Below are positions 1 through 8,195 of a stretch of DNA of 64,000 bases, piece by piece (position 1 is the first letter of the stretch; the number at the start of each line of letters is the position of its first letter). Position numbers and translations under genes: made by a program. The notes under the pieces are model-generated. The model saw nothing but the letters and a program-made list of their open reading frames with translations. It did not search any database and was not told the DNA's origin. This stretch comes from UMGS1370 sp963557065 (GTDB taxonomy: Bacteria > Bacillota > Clostridia > Lachnospirales > Lachnospiraceae). The stretch covers positions 1 through 64,000 of the forward strand of contig CAUWCT010000005.1 in the NCBI GenBank assembly GCA_963557065.1. The letters run 5' to 3'.

Positions 1-1
1 T

Positions 2-217
2 TACCTGGGCTTACAGCGGTGGCAGCTTTGGGTTGCCATGAATATCATAGGTTTTCTCCTCAGCTTTCCAGTCTTTCACCATTTGGAACCGTGGCAGGAA
101 GAACTCGATATGATCGTGCTGACATTTTGGGTGGTATCCTATCTTACTGTTGCCTGGGGAGTAGTAGGTGTCGGGTATATTTGTGTGCAATTTATTTCTA
201 ATTTTCTGGAAAAGTAA
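2..217 (+). CDS. C-terminal fragment of an unidentified membrane protein (cut by window edge)
   Basis: The frame starting at base 2 is open from the window edge to a TAA at 215-217, giving 71 residues. It contains two clearly hydrophobic segments separated by a short polar stretch with LEPWQEELD, and ends in NFLEK. This is the pattern of the last two membrane helices of a polytopic inner-membrane protein. I do not recognise the family. The start lies outside the window. A strong hairpin follows 70 bases downstream and could end the transcript. Confidence 0.55.
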   Translation, partial: YLGLQRWQLWVAMNIIGFLLSFPVFHHLEPWQEELDMIVLTFWVVSYLTVAWGVVGVGYICVQFISNFLEK

Positions 218-290
218 ATCAGATTCCTGCCAAATGGGACAGCGTAGTTCGCCGTATGCTGCCCATCACAGAAAGTGGAACATATTTTTC

Positions 291-334
291 TATAACAGTT
301 CAGCCATGCGAGAACGCATGGCTGAACTGTTATA
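291..334. terminator. Perfect 20-bp inverted repeat with 4-base loop, likely bidirectional terminator
   Basis: Arms at 291-310 and 315-334 are exact reverse complements around the loop AGAA. T-rich stretches lie on both flanks (TTTTTC on the left as read on the minus strand, AATTTTC on the right). It sits between the membrane-protein end (plus) and the end of a small minus-strand gene, so it could terminate both. Part of one arm (GCATGGCTGAACTGTTA) recurs at 22349-22365, so it may also be a mobile or REP-type palindrome. Confidence 0.6.
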
Positions 335-353
335 ATTTTCTCATCTATAGTTC

Positions 354-512
354 TTAATGTTTTTTCCGAAACCATCTCTTAAAGAAAGACTTATGGCTGT
401 GCAAAGTCTGATAAAAATTGTCGCAGTTGTAAAGTGTCTCCATTTTCACCCACTCAGGGCAGATATCATTTCCTTCTAATATTCCATAATCGTGGAAATC
501 AAAACTTAACAT
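354..512 (-). CDS. Small hypothetical protein, 52 aa
   Basis: This is an ATG-to-TAA frame of 52 codons, with a near-perfect ribosome binding site (AAGGAGG) placed 8 bases upstream of the start. The product is rich in aromatic residues and histidine (starts MLSFDFHDYGILEGND) and ends in a basic tail (KRWFRKKH); it has two cysteines and no membrane segment. I do not recognise it. It is divergent from the PucR-type regulator gene and is followed by the 291-334 hairpin, so it forms a complete small transcription unit. The good ribosome binding site and terminator support it being real; nothing in the sequence shows its function. Confidence 0.5.
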   Translation of the reverse strand: MLSFDFHDYGILEGNDICPEWVKMETLYNCDNFYQTLHSHKSFFKRWFRKKH

Positions 513-552
513 ATAGTCCGCCTCCTTCTGCGTGTTTGTGTTACTGTTTTTA

Positions 553-569
553 TATCTATAGTATAGATA
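553..569. promoter_or_regulatory. Palindrome between divergent genes, candidate operator
   Basis: TATCTATA and TATAGATA flank a single central G, giving a perfect 8+1+8 palindrome. It lies 40 bases upstream of the small minus-strand gene and about 95 bases upstream of the PucR-type gene. The position fits an operator for the divergent pair, but the sequence is AT-rich, so it could also simply be promoter DNA with chance symmetry. Confidence 0.3.
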
Positions 570-661
570 GTTCTGGACATTTCGTCTATAATCTGGTAAT
601 CTGAAAAAAAGGCAAAAACATGTACTGGCAATACATATTTTAAAACAGGGAGATGATTTCT

Positions 662-1861
662 ATGGCAATCCGTTTCTGGGAAATCTATCAGGAGACAAAA
701 GACAAATATAAGCTTCGTCTTCTGGCTGGAAAACATGGTATGGACAACGTTATAAGCTGGGTGCATATGCTGGAAGATGAAACGATTATCAGTCGTTTTG
801 GAGGTGAGGAACTGGCAGTTACAACCGGTATGAAATCCGATGAAAAAGGATGGCTGATCCGCCTTGTCATGGCAATGAAACAGGCCGACTGTACCGGCAT
901 TATCGTAAATACCGGTATGTATCTAAAACACATTCCAAGGGAAGTCATCTCCTGGTGCGAAGAACACGATTTTCCTCTTCTGGAAACCCCATGGGAAATC
1001 TCTATCACCGAACTGACCCAGGAATACTGCATGCGGATCATGCAGAAAATGCGGAAAGAAAAACAGTATGGTATCATGTTTGAACGAATGCTCCATGGAA
1101 AAGAAGTTCCCCAGGAATTTCTGGATGAAATCAGCCTCCGCTACAATCTGGAAGGTTCTTTCCAGATATTCTGCATGCAGCCATCCTACACACCAGAAGA
1201 AAAAATCCTGTTCCACAAAGCTGCTTTAAAGCTGGAAAATGTTTTCGGTCTCTGGCAGAATGGTATGAAAATCCGTTTCCCCTATTTTCTTGCCCATATC
1301 AGTGAATCCTATCTTTTAGTTGTCAATGATTTTCCGGAAAAATCCATTCCGGAACTGACCAGACAGATAGAAGACTTTTTTTCCTATTTTTTTGAAAATC
1401 ACCAGTTATTTGTAGGAATCGGACCGGCCTGTTATGGCATTCAGAATTTAAAATATGCCATGAACCGGGCAAAAATCGCCATGCTCATGGCACGCAGCAC
1501 AAAAAAATCTATCGTTTATTTTAATGATATGGGCGTGTATGCAATCCTCTTTTCCTCCAATGACCCGGAAATTTTGACCAACTACGCAAATACGCTCTTA
1601 GCTCCTCTGGATGAATATGACCGCCTCCACCATTCCAGCGGTGAGTCCTCCCTGGGATATGTGGAAACGCTCCGAAACTACATTGCGTATGACCGCAGTC
1701 TGATTGCCGCTTCTCAGGCAACCTACACCCACCGGAATACCTTTAACTACCGAATACAGAATATCAAAAAACTGTTGGGAAATGATTTAAAGACCGTAAC
1801 GGATCTGTTTCCGTACCAGCTTGCCTTTTGTATTCGGGACATGAATCCGGATAAAAACTGA
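662..1861 (+). CDS. PucR-type transcriptional regulator
   Basis: This 399-residue protein has the layout of PucR-like regulators. An N-terminal ligand-sensing PucR domain (about residues 5-125, with the RLLAGKHGMDNVISWVHMLE start and GEELAVTTGM segment) is followed by a GGDEF-like middle part and a C-terminal helix-turn-helix of the PucR/CdaR type (about 330-390, YVETLRNYIAYDRSLIAASQ then HRNTFNYRIQNIKKLLG). Members often respond to purines or other small catabolites, but the ligand here is unknown. An ATG at 653 is in frame, but the GGGAG site at 648-652 abuts it; the ATG at 662 has normal spacing, so I chose 662. The gene stands alone and is convergent with rarA. Confidence 0.85.
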   Translation: MAIRFWEIYQETKDKYKLRLLAGKHGMDNVISWVHMLEDETIISRFGGEELAVTTGMKSDEKGWLIRLVMAMKQADCTGIIVNTGMYLKHIPREVISWCEEHDFPLLETPWEISITELTQEYCMRIMQKMRKEKQYGIMFERMLHGKEVPQEFLDEISLRYNLEGSFQIFCMQPSYTPEEKILFHKAALKLENVFGLWQNGMKIRFPYFLAHISESYLLVVNDFPEKSIPELTRQIEDFFSYFFENHQLFVGIGPACYGIQNLKYAMNRAKIAMLMARSTKKSIVYFNDMGVYAILFSSNDPEILTNYANTLLAPLDEYDRLHHSSGESSLGYVETLRNYIAYDRSLIAASQATYTHRNTFNYRIQNIKKLLGNDLKTVTDLFPYQLAFCIRDMNPDKN

Positions 1862-1884
1862 TAAAACCATTGCCTTTCATTTTG

Positions 1885-3216
1885 TTATTTCTCATCTGCA
1901 GATTCCTTTAGAAACGCCAGATGATCCCGTATCTGCTTTTCATAGCCAAGTTCTGTGGGAACATAAAAACTGCTTCCCTCCAGCCCGTCCGGCAGATACT
2001 GCTGCTTTACATAATGATTGGGATAATCATGGGCATACAGATACCCCTGGCCATGTCCCAGTTTTTCTGCTCCTTTGTAGTGTTTGTCCTGTAAATGCAC
2101 AGGAACCGGCATTGTCCTTGTCTCTTTGACTGTCTCCATCGCCTGAAAGACTGCCATACAGGCCGCATTGCTCTTAGGCGCTGACGCCACGTAGGTAACT
2201 GCCTGGGACAAAATAATCTGCGCTTCCGGCATCCCCACCCTCTCGATCGCCTGGGCCGCACTGACCGCCACAGTCAGGGCCTGGGGATCGGCATTTCCTA
2301 CATCTTCTGAAGCACAAATCATAATCCGTCTGGCAATAAATTTAATATCCTCTCCCGCATACAGCATCCTGGCCAGATAATAAACCGCCGCATCCGGATC
2401 GGAACCTCTCATGCTTTTGATAAATGCAGATATGGTATCGTAATGGCTGTCTCCGCTTTTGTCATAGCGCACTGCTCTCTTTTGAATGCACTCCTGAGCC
2501 ACAGCCAAATCAATGTGAATCATACCGTCAGAACTTCTTTCAGTAGTCATAATCCCCAGTTCAATGGCATTTAAGGCCGCTCTGGCATCTCCATTCGCCA
2601 CATCCGCCAGAAATTCCATAGCGTCATCTTCTATCCTTGCCCGATACGTTCCCATACCCCGTTCCTCATCTGAAACCGCACGCCGAAGCAGTTCCTTAAT
2701 ATCTTCTTTTTCCAAAAGCTTCAGTTCAAAAATACGGGATCTGGACAGAAGCGCCCCATTGACTTCAAAATAGGGATTCTCTGTAGTTGCGCCAATTAAA
2801 GTCAGAGTACCATCCTCTACAAACGGCAAAAGGTAATCCTGCTGGCTTTTGTTAAAACGGTGGATCTCGTCTACAAACAGAATGGTCTTTTTTCCATACA
2901 TCCCCAGCAGATCCTTGGCTTCTTTTACCACGTCCTCCATGTCCTTTTTTCCGGCTACGGTAGCATTGATCTGTTTAAATTCTGCGCTGGTAGTCCCTGC
3001 TATCACCTTCGCCAGTGTGGTCTTTCCCGTTCCGGGAGGACCGTAAAAAATAATAGAGCCTACTTTATCTGCCTTGATAGCCCGATAAAGCAGCTTATCC
3101 TTTCCAATAATATGCTGCTGTCCCACCACTTCATCCAGCGTCCTGGGGCGCAGGCGGGATGCCAGAGGGGATTCTGTCTCTCTGGTTGTCTCTCTCATAT
3201 AATCAAATAAATCCAT
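1885..3216 (-). CDS. rarA: Replication-associated recombination protein A (RarA/MgsA), AAA+ ATPase
   Basis: The 443-residue protein matches the RarA/WRNIP1 family along its length. RarA acts at stalled replication forks as a clamp-loader-like AAA+ ATPase. Visible motifs are the N-terminal SPLASRLRP segment, Walker A GPPGTGKT (59-66), Walker B/DEXH-like FVDEIHRF (114-121), sensor 1 GATTENP, an arginine-finger region LLSRSRIFEL, and a C-terminal MgsA tetramerisation domain ending in DYPNHYV and QYLPDGL. An upstream in-frame ATG at 3252 exists, but the family usually begins MDLFDYM and a GGGA site lies 6 bases before the ATG at 3216. A NodB-type deacetylase gene lies immediately upstream on the same strand. 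Confidence 0.93.
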   Translation of the reverse strand: MDLFDYMRETTRETESPLASRLRPRTLDEVVGQQHIIGKDKLLYRAIKADKVGSIIFYGPPGTGKTTLAKVIAGTTSAEFKQINATVAGKKDMEDVVKEAKDLLGMYGKKTILFVDEIHRFNKSQQDYLLPFVEDGTLTLIGATTENPYFEVNGALLSRSRIFELKLLEKEDIKELLRRAVSDEERGMGTYRARIEDDAMEFLADVANGDARAALNAIELGIMTTERSSDGMIHIDLAVAQECIQKRAVRYDKSGDSHYDTISAFIKSMRGSDPDAAVYYLARMLYAGEDIKFIARRIMICASEDVGNADPQALTVAVSAAQAIERVGMPEAQIILSQAVTYVASAPKSNAACMAVFQAMETVKETRTMPVPVHLQDKHYKGAEKLGHGQGYLYAHDYPNHYVKQQYLPDGLEGSSFYVPTELGYEKQIRDHLAFLKESADEK

Positions 3217-3257
3217 AGTCATTCCCTTTTCAATCGTGGCTGACCGGGACACCCCTG

Positions 3258-3950
3258 TCAGTCAATCATCAGTTCATCTGCCGTAACAAAAGTATATCCC
3301 TGTGCCTTCAGCGTGTCAACGATTTCTAAAGCCGATTCTACCGATGTGGGAAAAATATCGTGCATTAAAATAATGTCTCCGTCTTCCACTTCTTTTAATA
3401 CCCCCTTTGTAATCTTCGGAGTGTTCTGATATTTCCAATCCAGACTGTCCACAGACCAAAAAACCGGCATTAAATCCATCTTTTCCGCCAGTTCCTCGTT
3501 CCAATCCCCGTAAGGCGGCCGCAGATATTCCGGTTCCTTTCCTGTGATTTCTTCAATAATTTTCCCCGTTTTTTCTACTGAATCCCAGACTTTCTCAATC
3601 CCTTCCTCTGTCATTTGAACATGACTGTATCCATGATTTCCGATTAAGTGACCATCCTGTTGCATCTGCCGGATCAGTTCCTCATTTCCTTCTATGTTGG
3701 CTCCCATGAGAAAAAAAGTCGCTTTTACTCCGCGTTTTCTTAACCCGTCCAATAATTCCCTGGTATAGACCGGATGAGGACCATCGTCAAACGTCAGCGC
3801 TACCACCCTGTTCTTCCAGTCCGGATTTTCTGCTGCTACCGTCTTCACCGTCTTTTTTGATATGCCTCCCAGTGTAATATACAGCAATATCAAAAGCAAT
3901 ATGAAATCCGTTCCCACTGCCAGCAGCATCTGGCCGATTCTCTTTTTCAT
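3258..3950 (-). CDS. Membrane-anchored polysaccharide deacetylase (NodB domain)
   Basis: The 230-residue protein has one N-terminal hydrophobic segment (about residues 8-28) that works as an anchor or signal, then a complete NodB carbohydrate esterase 4 domain. Motif 1 is TFDDGP (53-58, catalytic base and metal Asp), motif 2 is the metal-binding H106-x3-H110 in GNHGYSH, motif 3 is RPPYG (144-148), motif 4 is DSLDW (168-172) and motif 5 is LMHD (195-198, catalytic His). All catalytic residues are present, so it should be an active metal-dependent N-deacetylase acting outside the cell, probably on peptidoglycan or another amino-sugar polymer. It lies just upstream of rarA on the same strand; the functional link is unclear. 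Confidence 0.9.
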   Translation of the reverse strand: MKKRIGQMLLAVGTDFILLLILLYITLGGISKKTVKTVAAENPDWKNRVVALTFDDGPHPVYTRELLDGLRKRGVKATFFLMGANIEGNEELIRQMQQDGHLIGNHGYSHVQMTEEGIEKVWDSVEKTGKIIEEITGKEPEYLRPPYGDWNEELAEKMDLMPVFWSVDSLDWKYQNTPKITKGVLKEVEDGDIILMHDIFPTSVESALEIVDTLKAQGYTFVTADELMID

Positions 3951-4015
3951 TTCCCGCTCCTTCCTGCTCTTACAATATATGCAGGCAGAGCCGGAAATAG
4001 AAGAACAGGCAAAGC

Positions 4016-4414
4016 TTATGCCTTGCCCGTCTTTCTATTGCTGCAATGTTTTATTAAATCTTTTACCGCCTTTACTGCCTGTTCTGATTGAGCCGTCTGG
4101 ATATAAACAACCAGCATTGATTTATTTACCTTTTCATAAGCATGATCAATCATATTTCTAAAATACTTTAGTACACTTGTATTCATAGCTTTATCAAGTT
4201 CTTCTCTCATCTCGTCAGTAAGCAGCTTTACATTTTCTCCTATCTGGGCCATATACATTGCACACAGATCAAAAGCCATGTCATCTCTGGTTACGCTCTT
4301 GCTCCCATTAACAGAAAAATCACGTTCAAACCGTTTGGCAACGTCCTGTATCTTTAGCTGATTTTGAAGAATATACGCCAGAACCTGTATATCTCTGCTA
4401 AGACTTTTCGCCAA
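4016..4414 (-). CDS. hepT: HepT-like HEPN-domain toxin
   Basis: This 132-residue, mostly helical protein carries the motif R86-x4-H91-x-Y93 (RNMIDHAY), the signature of HepT-type HEPN ribonucleases. In the characterised Shewanella system the toxin tyrosine in this motif is AMPylated by the partner nucleotidyltransferase, which blocks the RNase; that mechanism is inferred here. The gene overlaps the end of the upstream nucleotidyltransferase gene by 17 bases, so the two are translationally coupled. Length and motif spacing are normal for the family, and all key residues are present. Confidence 0.85.
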   Translation of the reverse strand: MAKSLSRDIQVLAYILQNQLKIQDVAKRFERDFSVNGSKSVTRDDMAFDLCAMYMAQIGENVKLLTDEMREELDKAMNTSVLKYFRNMIDHAYEKVNKSMLVVYIQTAQSEQAVKAVKDLIKHCSNRKTGKA

Positions 4415-4739
4415 CCCAGATCACCTCCCTCATAATGCTTTTATAAACACTATCCAGATTCTTACCTGCTCCTATGCTGATTAACAAGTCATCCAATTCC
4501 ATATCCTCCTGTTTAAGCAAATCCGTAATCAGCACATCTGCCTTCATTGGGATAAAAGCTTTTTTCAGCTTTTCTATTGTTGGAATGTCAAGTTCCTTGG
4601 TATCCACCACAATATCTATATCACTTTCATTATCATTTGTTCCTCTTGCATAGGAACCAGCTAACCCCAATGTCAGTCCAGTATTTCTGCTCATTTCCGA
4701 AAGTTTGTCCAATATGCTTTCTTTGCTCATTACCTCCAC
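4398..4739 (-). CDS. mntA: MntA-like minimal nucleotidyltransferase antitoxin
   Basis: The protein (113 residues from the chosen start) contains the minimal nucleotidyltransferase signature G28-S29-x10-D40-x-D42 (GSYARGTNDNESDID), as in MntA antitoxins that AMPylate HepT. It directly precedes and overlaps hepT, completing a type VII toxin-antitoxin pair. An upstream in-frame ATG at 4772 has no ribosome binding site and would start only a few bases from the likely transcription start. A GTG at 4739 has AGGAGG 8 bases upstream, so I chose that; an ATG at 4730 is also possible. The pair lies beyond the end of the glycan operon. Confidence 0.85.
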   Translation of the reverse strand: MEVMSKESILDKLSEMSRNTGLTLGLAGSYARGTNDNESDIDIVVDTKELDIPTIEKLKKAFIPMKADVLITDLLKQEDMELDDLLISIGAGKNLDSVYKSIMREVIWVGEKS

Positions 4740-4785
4740 AAAAGCACCCTCCTCTCTTTCTAATGCATCCATTCATTCTGGTATG

Positions 4786-4791
4786 ATTATA
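4786..4791 (-). promoter_or_regulatory. Candidate -10 box for mntA-hepT
   Basis: A perfect TATAAT is read on the minus strand 46 bases upstream of the GTG start. No good -35 box is visible 17 bases further upstream (TAGTAT). An imperfect inverted repeat (ATAGA-TTT-TCTAT) lies around the -35 position and could be an autoregulatory site. Confidence 0.4.
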
Positions 4792-4833
4792 ACTCACTCC
4801 ATATAAAAATACTATAGATTTTCTATGAACTTA

Positions 4834-4866
4834 AATATTAAACATCCAAATCCTTATTTTAATATT
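4834..4866 (-). terminator. AT-rich hairpin overlapping the GH43 stop codon
   Basis: Arms AATATTAAA (4834-4842) and TTTAATATT (4858-4866) are exact complements around a 15-base loop. The right arm includes the TAA stop of the GH43 gene. The position at the end of a five-gene operon fits a terminator, but the stem is all A/T and there is no strong T-run, so this is tentative. Confidence 0.3.
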
Positions 4867-5758
4867 CAACCACTATTTTTCCATCTCTAAATTCCATTGG
4901 CGCTATGTATACCTGGCGATCTCCCCCAGGTCTTTTGGGATCTGTGTGGGCATGGAATACACAATAATATTGTCCTCCCACTGTCTTAACCACACTGTTA
5001 TGTCCAGGACCGGAAATCCGATTTCCTGCTGTAACTACCGGATTATTGGAGTATTTATAAAATGGTCCCATGGGATGATCGGCTACAGCGCATCCAATGC
5101 CATAGTCCTTAGATGCAAACCAGTTAGCCGAATACATCATATGGTACTTTCCCTCATGTGCAAGTACAAAAGGGCCTTCGTTCCAATACTGTCCATTTCC
5201 GCTTGCAGCTCTCTCCCACTCCTGTTCCGGCTGCAATAAGAGTACGCCCTCCCCCTTTACGGATATAAAATCTTCTCCTAATTCTATGACATAAACTTCT
5301 GATTGTTTTGCTCCATTTACATAATGATCCGCTCCTGCTCTGGAATAATACAGGTAGTTATGTTCTCCATCCTTCAACACACTGGCATCTAATGCTCCAT
5401 ATCCAAAATCAAACATGGGCTGTTCGTCCAAAACGTCTTCAAATGGACCTTCCGGGCGGTCCGCACAGGCCACACCGATGCGAAGCGCCTCTTCTTCAAA
5501 CTTTTTCCACTGAGCCGTATAATACATATAGTATTTTCCACCAAATTCATAAACTTCCGGCGCCCAAAAGCAGGAATTTCCAAAACTTTTTTCTGACGCT
5601 TTATAACAAATATGAGGGTTGGACCAATCTGTCAAATTGTCTGATTTCCAGCAATAATAGCCATTAAAATGGCTTGTTGCATATAAATAATAGGTTCCTC
5701 TGTCTGCTAAAATATAGGGATCGCCTATATTCGTAATTGGAACAGGTTGTAGTTTCAT
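4859..5758 (-). CDS. Glycoside hydrolase family 43-type protein
   Basis: The 299-residue protein has the five-bladed propeller pattern of GH43-type enzymes (arabinofuranosidases, xylosidases and galactanases). The usual three acids can be placed: general base D13 in IGDPYILAD, pKa-modulating D124 in ALDASVLKD, and general acid E194 in WNEGPFV, with the family histidine H253 in GPGHNSV. No signal peptide is seen, so it should act in the cytoplasm on imported oligosaccharides. The frame extends upstream to 5854 inside the sulfatase gene, but a GGAGG site 5-6 bases before the ATG at 5758 fixes the start. It is the last gene of the transporter-sulfatase operon. Substrate cannot be read from sequence. 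Confidence 0.88.
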   Translation of the reverse strand: MKLQPVPITNIGDPYILADRGTYYLYATSHFNGYYCWKSDNLTDWSNPHICYKASEKSFGNSCFWAPEVYEFGGKYYMYYTAQWKKFEEEALRIGVACADRPEGPFEDVLDEQPMFDFGYGALDASVLKDGEHNYLYYSRAGADHYVNGAKQSEVYVIELGEDFISVKGEGVLLLQPEQEWERAASGNGQYWNEGPFVLAHEGKYHMMYSANWFASKDYGIGCAVADHPMGPFYKYSNNPVVTAGNRISGPGHNSVVKTVGGQYYCVFHAHTDPKRPGGDRQVYIAPMEFRDGKIVVEY

Positions 5759-5774
5759 TTTCTCCTCCGTCTGC

Positions 5775-7337
5775 TTATTTGGATTGATGATTACAACATT
5801 TGCAAAGCAATTCATCCTTCCGGATTCCGGTATCTCCTGCACGAGCATCCTCAAACCAGTATCCTTTCGGATTCGTCTTGACCCGATACCTGCGGTGAGG
5901 CGCCGGTATTACATCTTCCTGCTTTAACATTGCAGCCACCAGTTCCTGCAGCATATCTTCTTTTACAGAAGCATATTCTTCCTGATCCCACAGATTCTTT
6001 AATTCCATTGGATCTGTTTTCAAATCATAAAGATACCCGTTTCCCATCATGTCTTCCTGGAGTTTAAATGAACCTTTTCGGAGCATCCTTACCGCCCCGC
6101 ACTGAGTCCAGGTATTTAAACAGTCAAAACGGGTAAGTTCCGGATCTGACGCGCCTTCTTCCGGCAAGGTGAGAGCATCTTCCTCATTCCAGTACCGTCC
6201 GCCAAATCCGCTTTCTGAATATGCGGTCGCAAACTCTTTTTCGGGAATATCCTGATTTTTCAAAAGCGGAAGAATACTCTTTCCCTGGCATCCGTAAGGA
6301 ACTTCTGCTCCAATCATCTCGCACAATGTGGGAAGAATATCCACAATACTTGTAAAATACGAGTCCTGTTTTCCCACTGCCGCAATCCCCGGCCCTTTCC
6401 ATATCATTGGGATATGTGTCAGAACATCCGGCAAATCTGCGCCTTTCCGGATAAGACCATATTCTCCGCCAAAATCCCCATGATCGGAAAGGTAAATCAC
6501 AATGGTATCATCTTCCAAATTCCGTTCTTTTAATCCGGTAACCAGACGTTTGAACTGATCATCAATCAGTCGCAGCATTCCGAGATAGTTGGAACGGCAC
6601 CTCAAAATTCTCTGATCGATCTCCTCTTTCATCACCTGTTCCCATACGTTTCTAAGCCACTGAAATCTGGGTCCCTTTTTTTCAAGTTCCCCGGCCCCGG
6701 TAATCTCTGGCAGACTTTCCGGCGGAAACAGATCAAAATATGGTTCTGGCACCTGGTAGGGATTGTGGGGTTCTGCAAAAGACAGCCACACAAAAAATGG
6801 TTCCTCCTTCTCTAATCCATCAATAAACTGGAAGCACGAAGAAACATTGCGATAAGGATGCTGAACGGTTACACCGCCCGGCGATGGCTGATGGGTTTCC
6901 ATGTGGTTTGTATGTAAAAGAAATTCTGCAAATTCCTTTTCATCCGGAGTTTCATTGATTTCCCCCTCATTTCCCAGATGGCCGGTTTCTGCTGCAAAAT
7001 CAAAGTCCTCCCGTCTGTGATGAGAATGATTTTTTCCGCAAAGCGCAGTCCTGTAACCCTTCTCTTTTAAAATATCTAACAGATCTTTTGTATAAACCGC
7101 ATCTTCTTCATTGTGATTGGTACGAACCTTATGAGAGGACGTATATCTTCCGGTAAACATACTCACTCTGGCCGGCATACAGGCAGGATTTGAAGTATAC
7201 GCATTGCAAAAATCTACGCCTCCTTCTGCCCACTGATCTAAAAATGGCATGGTATCCAGACAGTATCCTCTGCTTTTCCTTAAATCCTGCCTCTGCTGAT
7301 CCGTCATCACTATAATAATATTTGGTTTTTTATTCAC
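5775..7337 (-). CDS. Type I sulfatase (formylglycine-dependent)
   Basis: The 520-residue protein is a full-length alkaline-phosphatase-superfamily sulfatase. It starts with the metal-binding segment IIIVMTDQQRQD (D13) and has the modification site C53-M-P-A-R57 (CxPxR), so Cys53 should be converted to formylglycine; in anaerobes this is done by a radical-SAM maturase, and no such gene is in this window. The second metal site YLSDHGDFGGEYG is intact. No signal peptide is visible, suggesting cytoplasmic desulfation of imported sugars. It sits between an ABC permease gene and a GH43 gene, pointing to a sulfated glycan or sulfated oligosaccharide as substrate. Confidence 0.92.
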   Translation of the reverse strand: MNKKPNIIIVMTDQQRQDLRKSRGYCLDTMPFLDQWAEGGVDFCNAYTSNPACMPARVSMFTGRYTSSHKVRTNHNEEDAVYTKDLLDILKEKGYRTALCGKNHSHHRREDFDFAAETGHLGNEGEINETPDEKEFAEFLLHTNHMETHQPSPGGVTVQHPYRNVSSCFQFIDGLEKEEPFFVWLSFAEPHNPYQVPEPYFDLFPPESLPEITGAGELEKKGPRFQWLRNVWEQVMKEEIDQRILRCRSNYLGMLRLIDDQFKRLVTGLKERNLEDDTIVIYLSDHGDFGGEYGLIRKGADLPDVLTHIPMIWKGPGIAAVGKQDSYFTSIVDILPTLCEMIGAEVPYGCQGKSILPLLKNQDIPEKEFATAYSESGFGGRYWNEEDALTLPEEGASDPELTRFDCLNTWTQCGAVRMLRKGSFKLQEDMMGNGYLYDLKTDPMELKNLWDQEEYASVKEDMLQELVAAMLKQEDVIPAPHRRYRVKTNPKGYWFEDARAGDTGIRKDELLCKCCNHQSK

Positions 7338-7349
7338 GTCAATGTCCCC

Positions 7350-8195
7350 CTATTTCACAGAACTGTCAAGCTGTCCTTCTATAATATAACGCTGTAAAAA
7401 TACATACAGCAAAATGATTGGAAGCAGGCCCAAAGCACAGGTTGCACAGGCTTTTGGAAGATTTCCCACTCCATTGTACTGATTAAAAGCAGCCTTAATT
7501 ACCAGAATGATGGTATGTTTCGATTTATCCTGAAGCAGATACATGGGCATCAGGTATTGGTTCCAGCAGGCTGTAGCAGCAATAATCACACGAGTAACCG
7601 TAATCGCCTTCAGCTGCGGCATAATGATGTGGAAAAAAGTCTGCAATGTACTGGCCCCATCAATGGTAGCCGCTTCATCCAGAGCAATGGGAATCGTTTT
7701 TACAAAATTAATATACATGAATAAGGTTGCCGGTATCCCGGTTGCTGCTAATAACAGCGCCAGCCCCCATAACGTATTTGACATATGAAATTTTACCATA
7801 AGAGAATACGTACCTACTAACAGAGCCACTGCCGGAATCATCATAATTGCCATGCTGGACTGACTCAAAATCTTTGCCAGCCGGCTGTTGCTTCTGGCAA
7901 GTCCATATGCTCCCAATGCGGAAATGAAAATCTCCAAAACGACGGTTTCGACCACTAAAATAATGGAATTTTTAAATCCATTCCATAGTTCCCCGCTTTT
8001 TAATACTGATATATAATTTCCCAGATTTAAAACCTTTGGAAAGATTAACTTGGAGCTGAAATCCGTAGGAGTTCTAAGAGACAAGTTAATCAATATATAC
8101 AATGGCACCAGATAAATAATGATTAATACTGCTGCAATAAGATACGTTCCTATCTGCCATTTCTTTTTAGGATGACTCTTCTGTCCTCTCATCAA
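7350..8195 (-). CDS. Carbohydrate ABC transporter permease (MalG/AraQ type)
   Basis: This 281-residue membrane protein has six predicted helices and the EAA loop EAATIDGASTLQTFFHIIMP (signature EAA-x3-G-x9-I-x-LP type) that docks to the ABC ATPase. It is the second permease of a CUT1 sugar importer. The start overlaps the end of the upstream permease gene by 4 bases (ATGA type), showing translational coupling. No ATPase gene is encoded in the operon; CUT1 importers in Clostridia commonly share a MsmK-type ATPase encoded elsewhere. Confidence 0.92.
   Translation of the reverse strand: MMRGQKSHPKKKWQIGTYLIAAVLIIIYLVPLYILINLSLRTPTDFSSKLIFPKVLNLGNYISVLKSGELWNGFKNSIILVVETVVLEIFISALGAYGLARSNSRLAKILSQSSMAIMMIPAVALLVGTYSLMVKFHMSNTLWGLALLLAATGIPATLFMYINFVKTIPIALDEAATIDGASTLQTFFHIIMPQLKAITVTRVIIAATACWNQYLMPMYLLQDKSKHTIILVIKAAFNQYNGVGNLPKACATCALGLLPIILLYVFLQRYIIEGQLDSSVK

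Noticed and set aside
139..375. Minus-strand frame of 78 codons overlapping the 291-334 palindrome
   Set aside because: It has no ribosome binding site, runs through the perfect hairpin and overlaps the better-supported 52-codon gene.
1521..1721. Short opposite-strand frames inside pucR, mfd, flgK and other large genes
   Set aside because: They are shadows of well-supported genes with no ribosome binding sites or recognisable products.
4398..4772. Longer mntA form starting at the ATG at 4772
   Set aside because: No ribosome binding site precedes it and it would lie only a few bases from the probable transcription start; the GTG at 4739 has AGGAGG at 8 bases.
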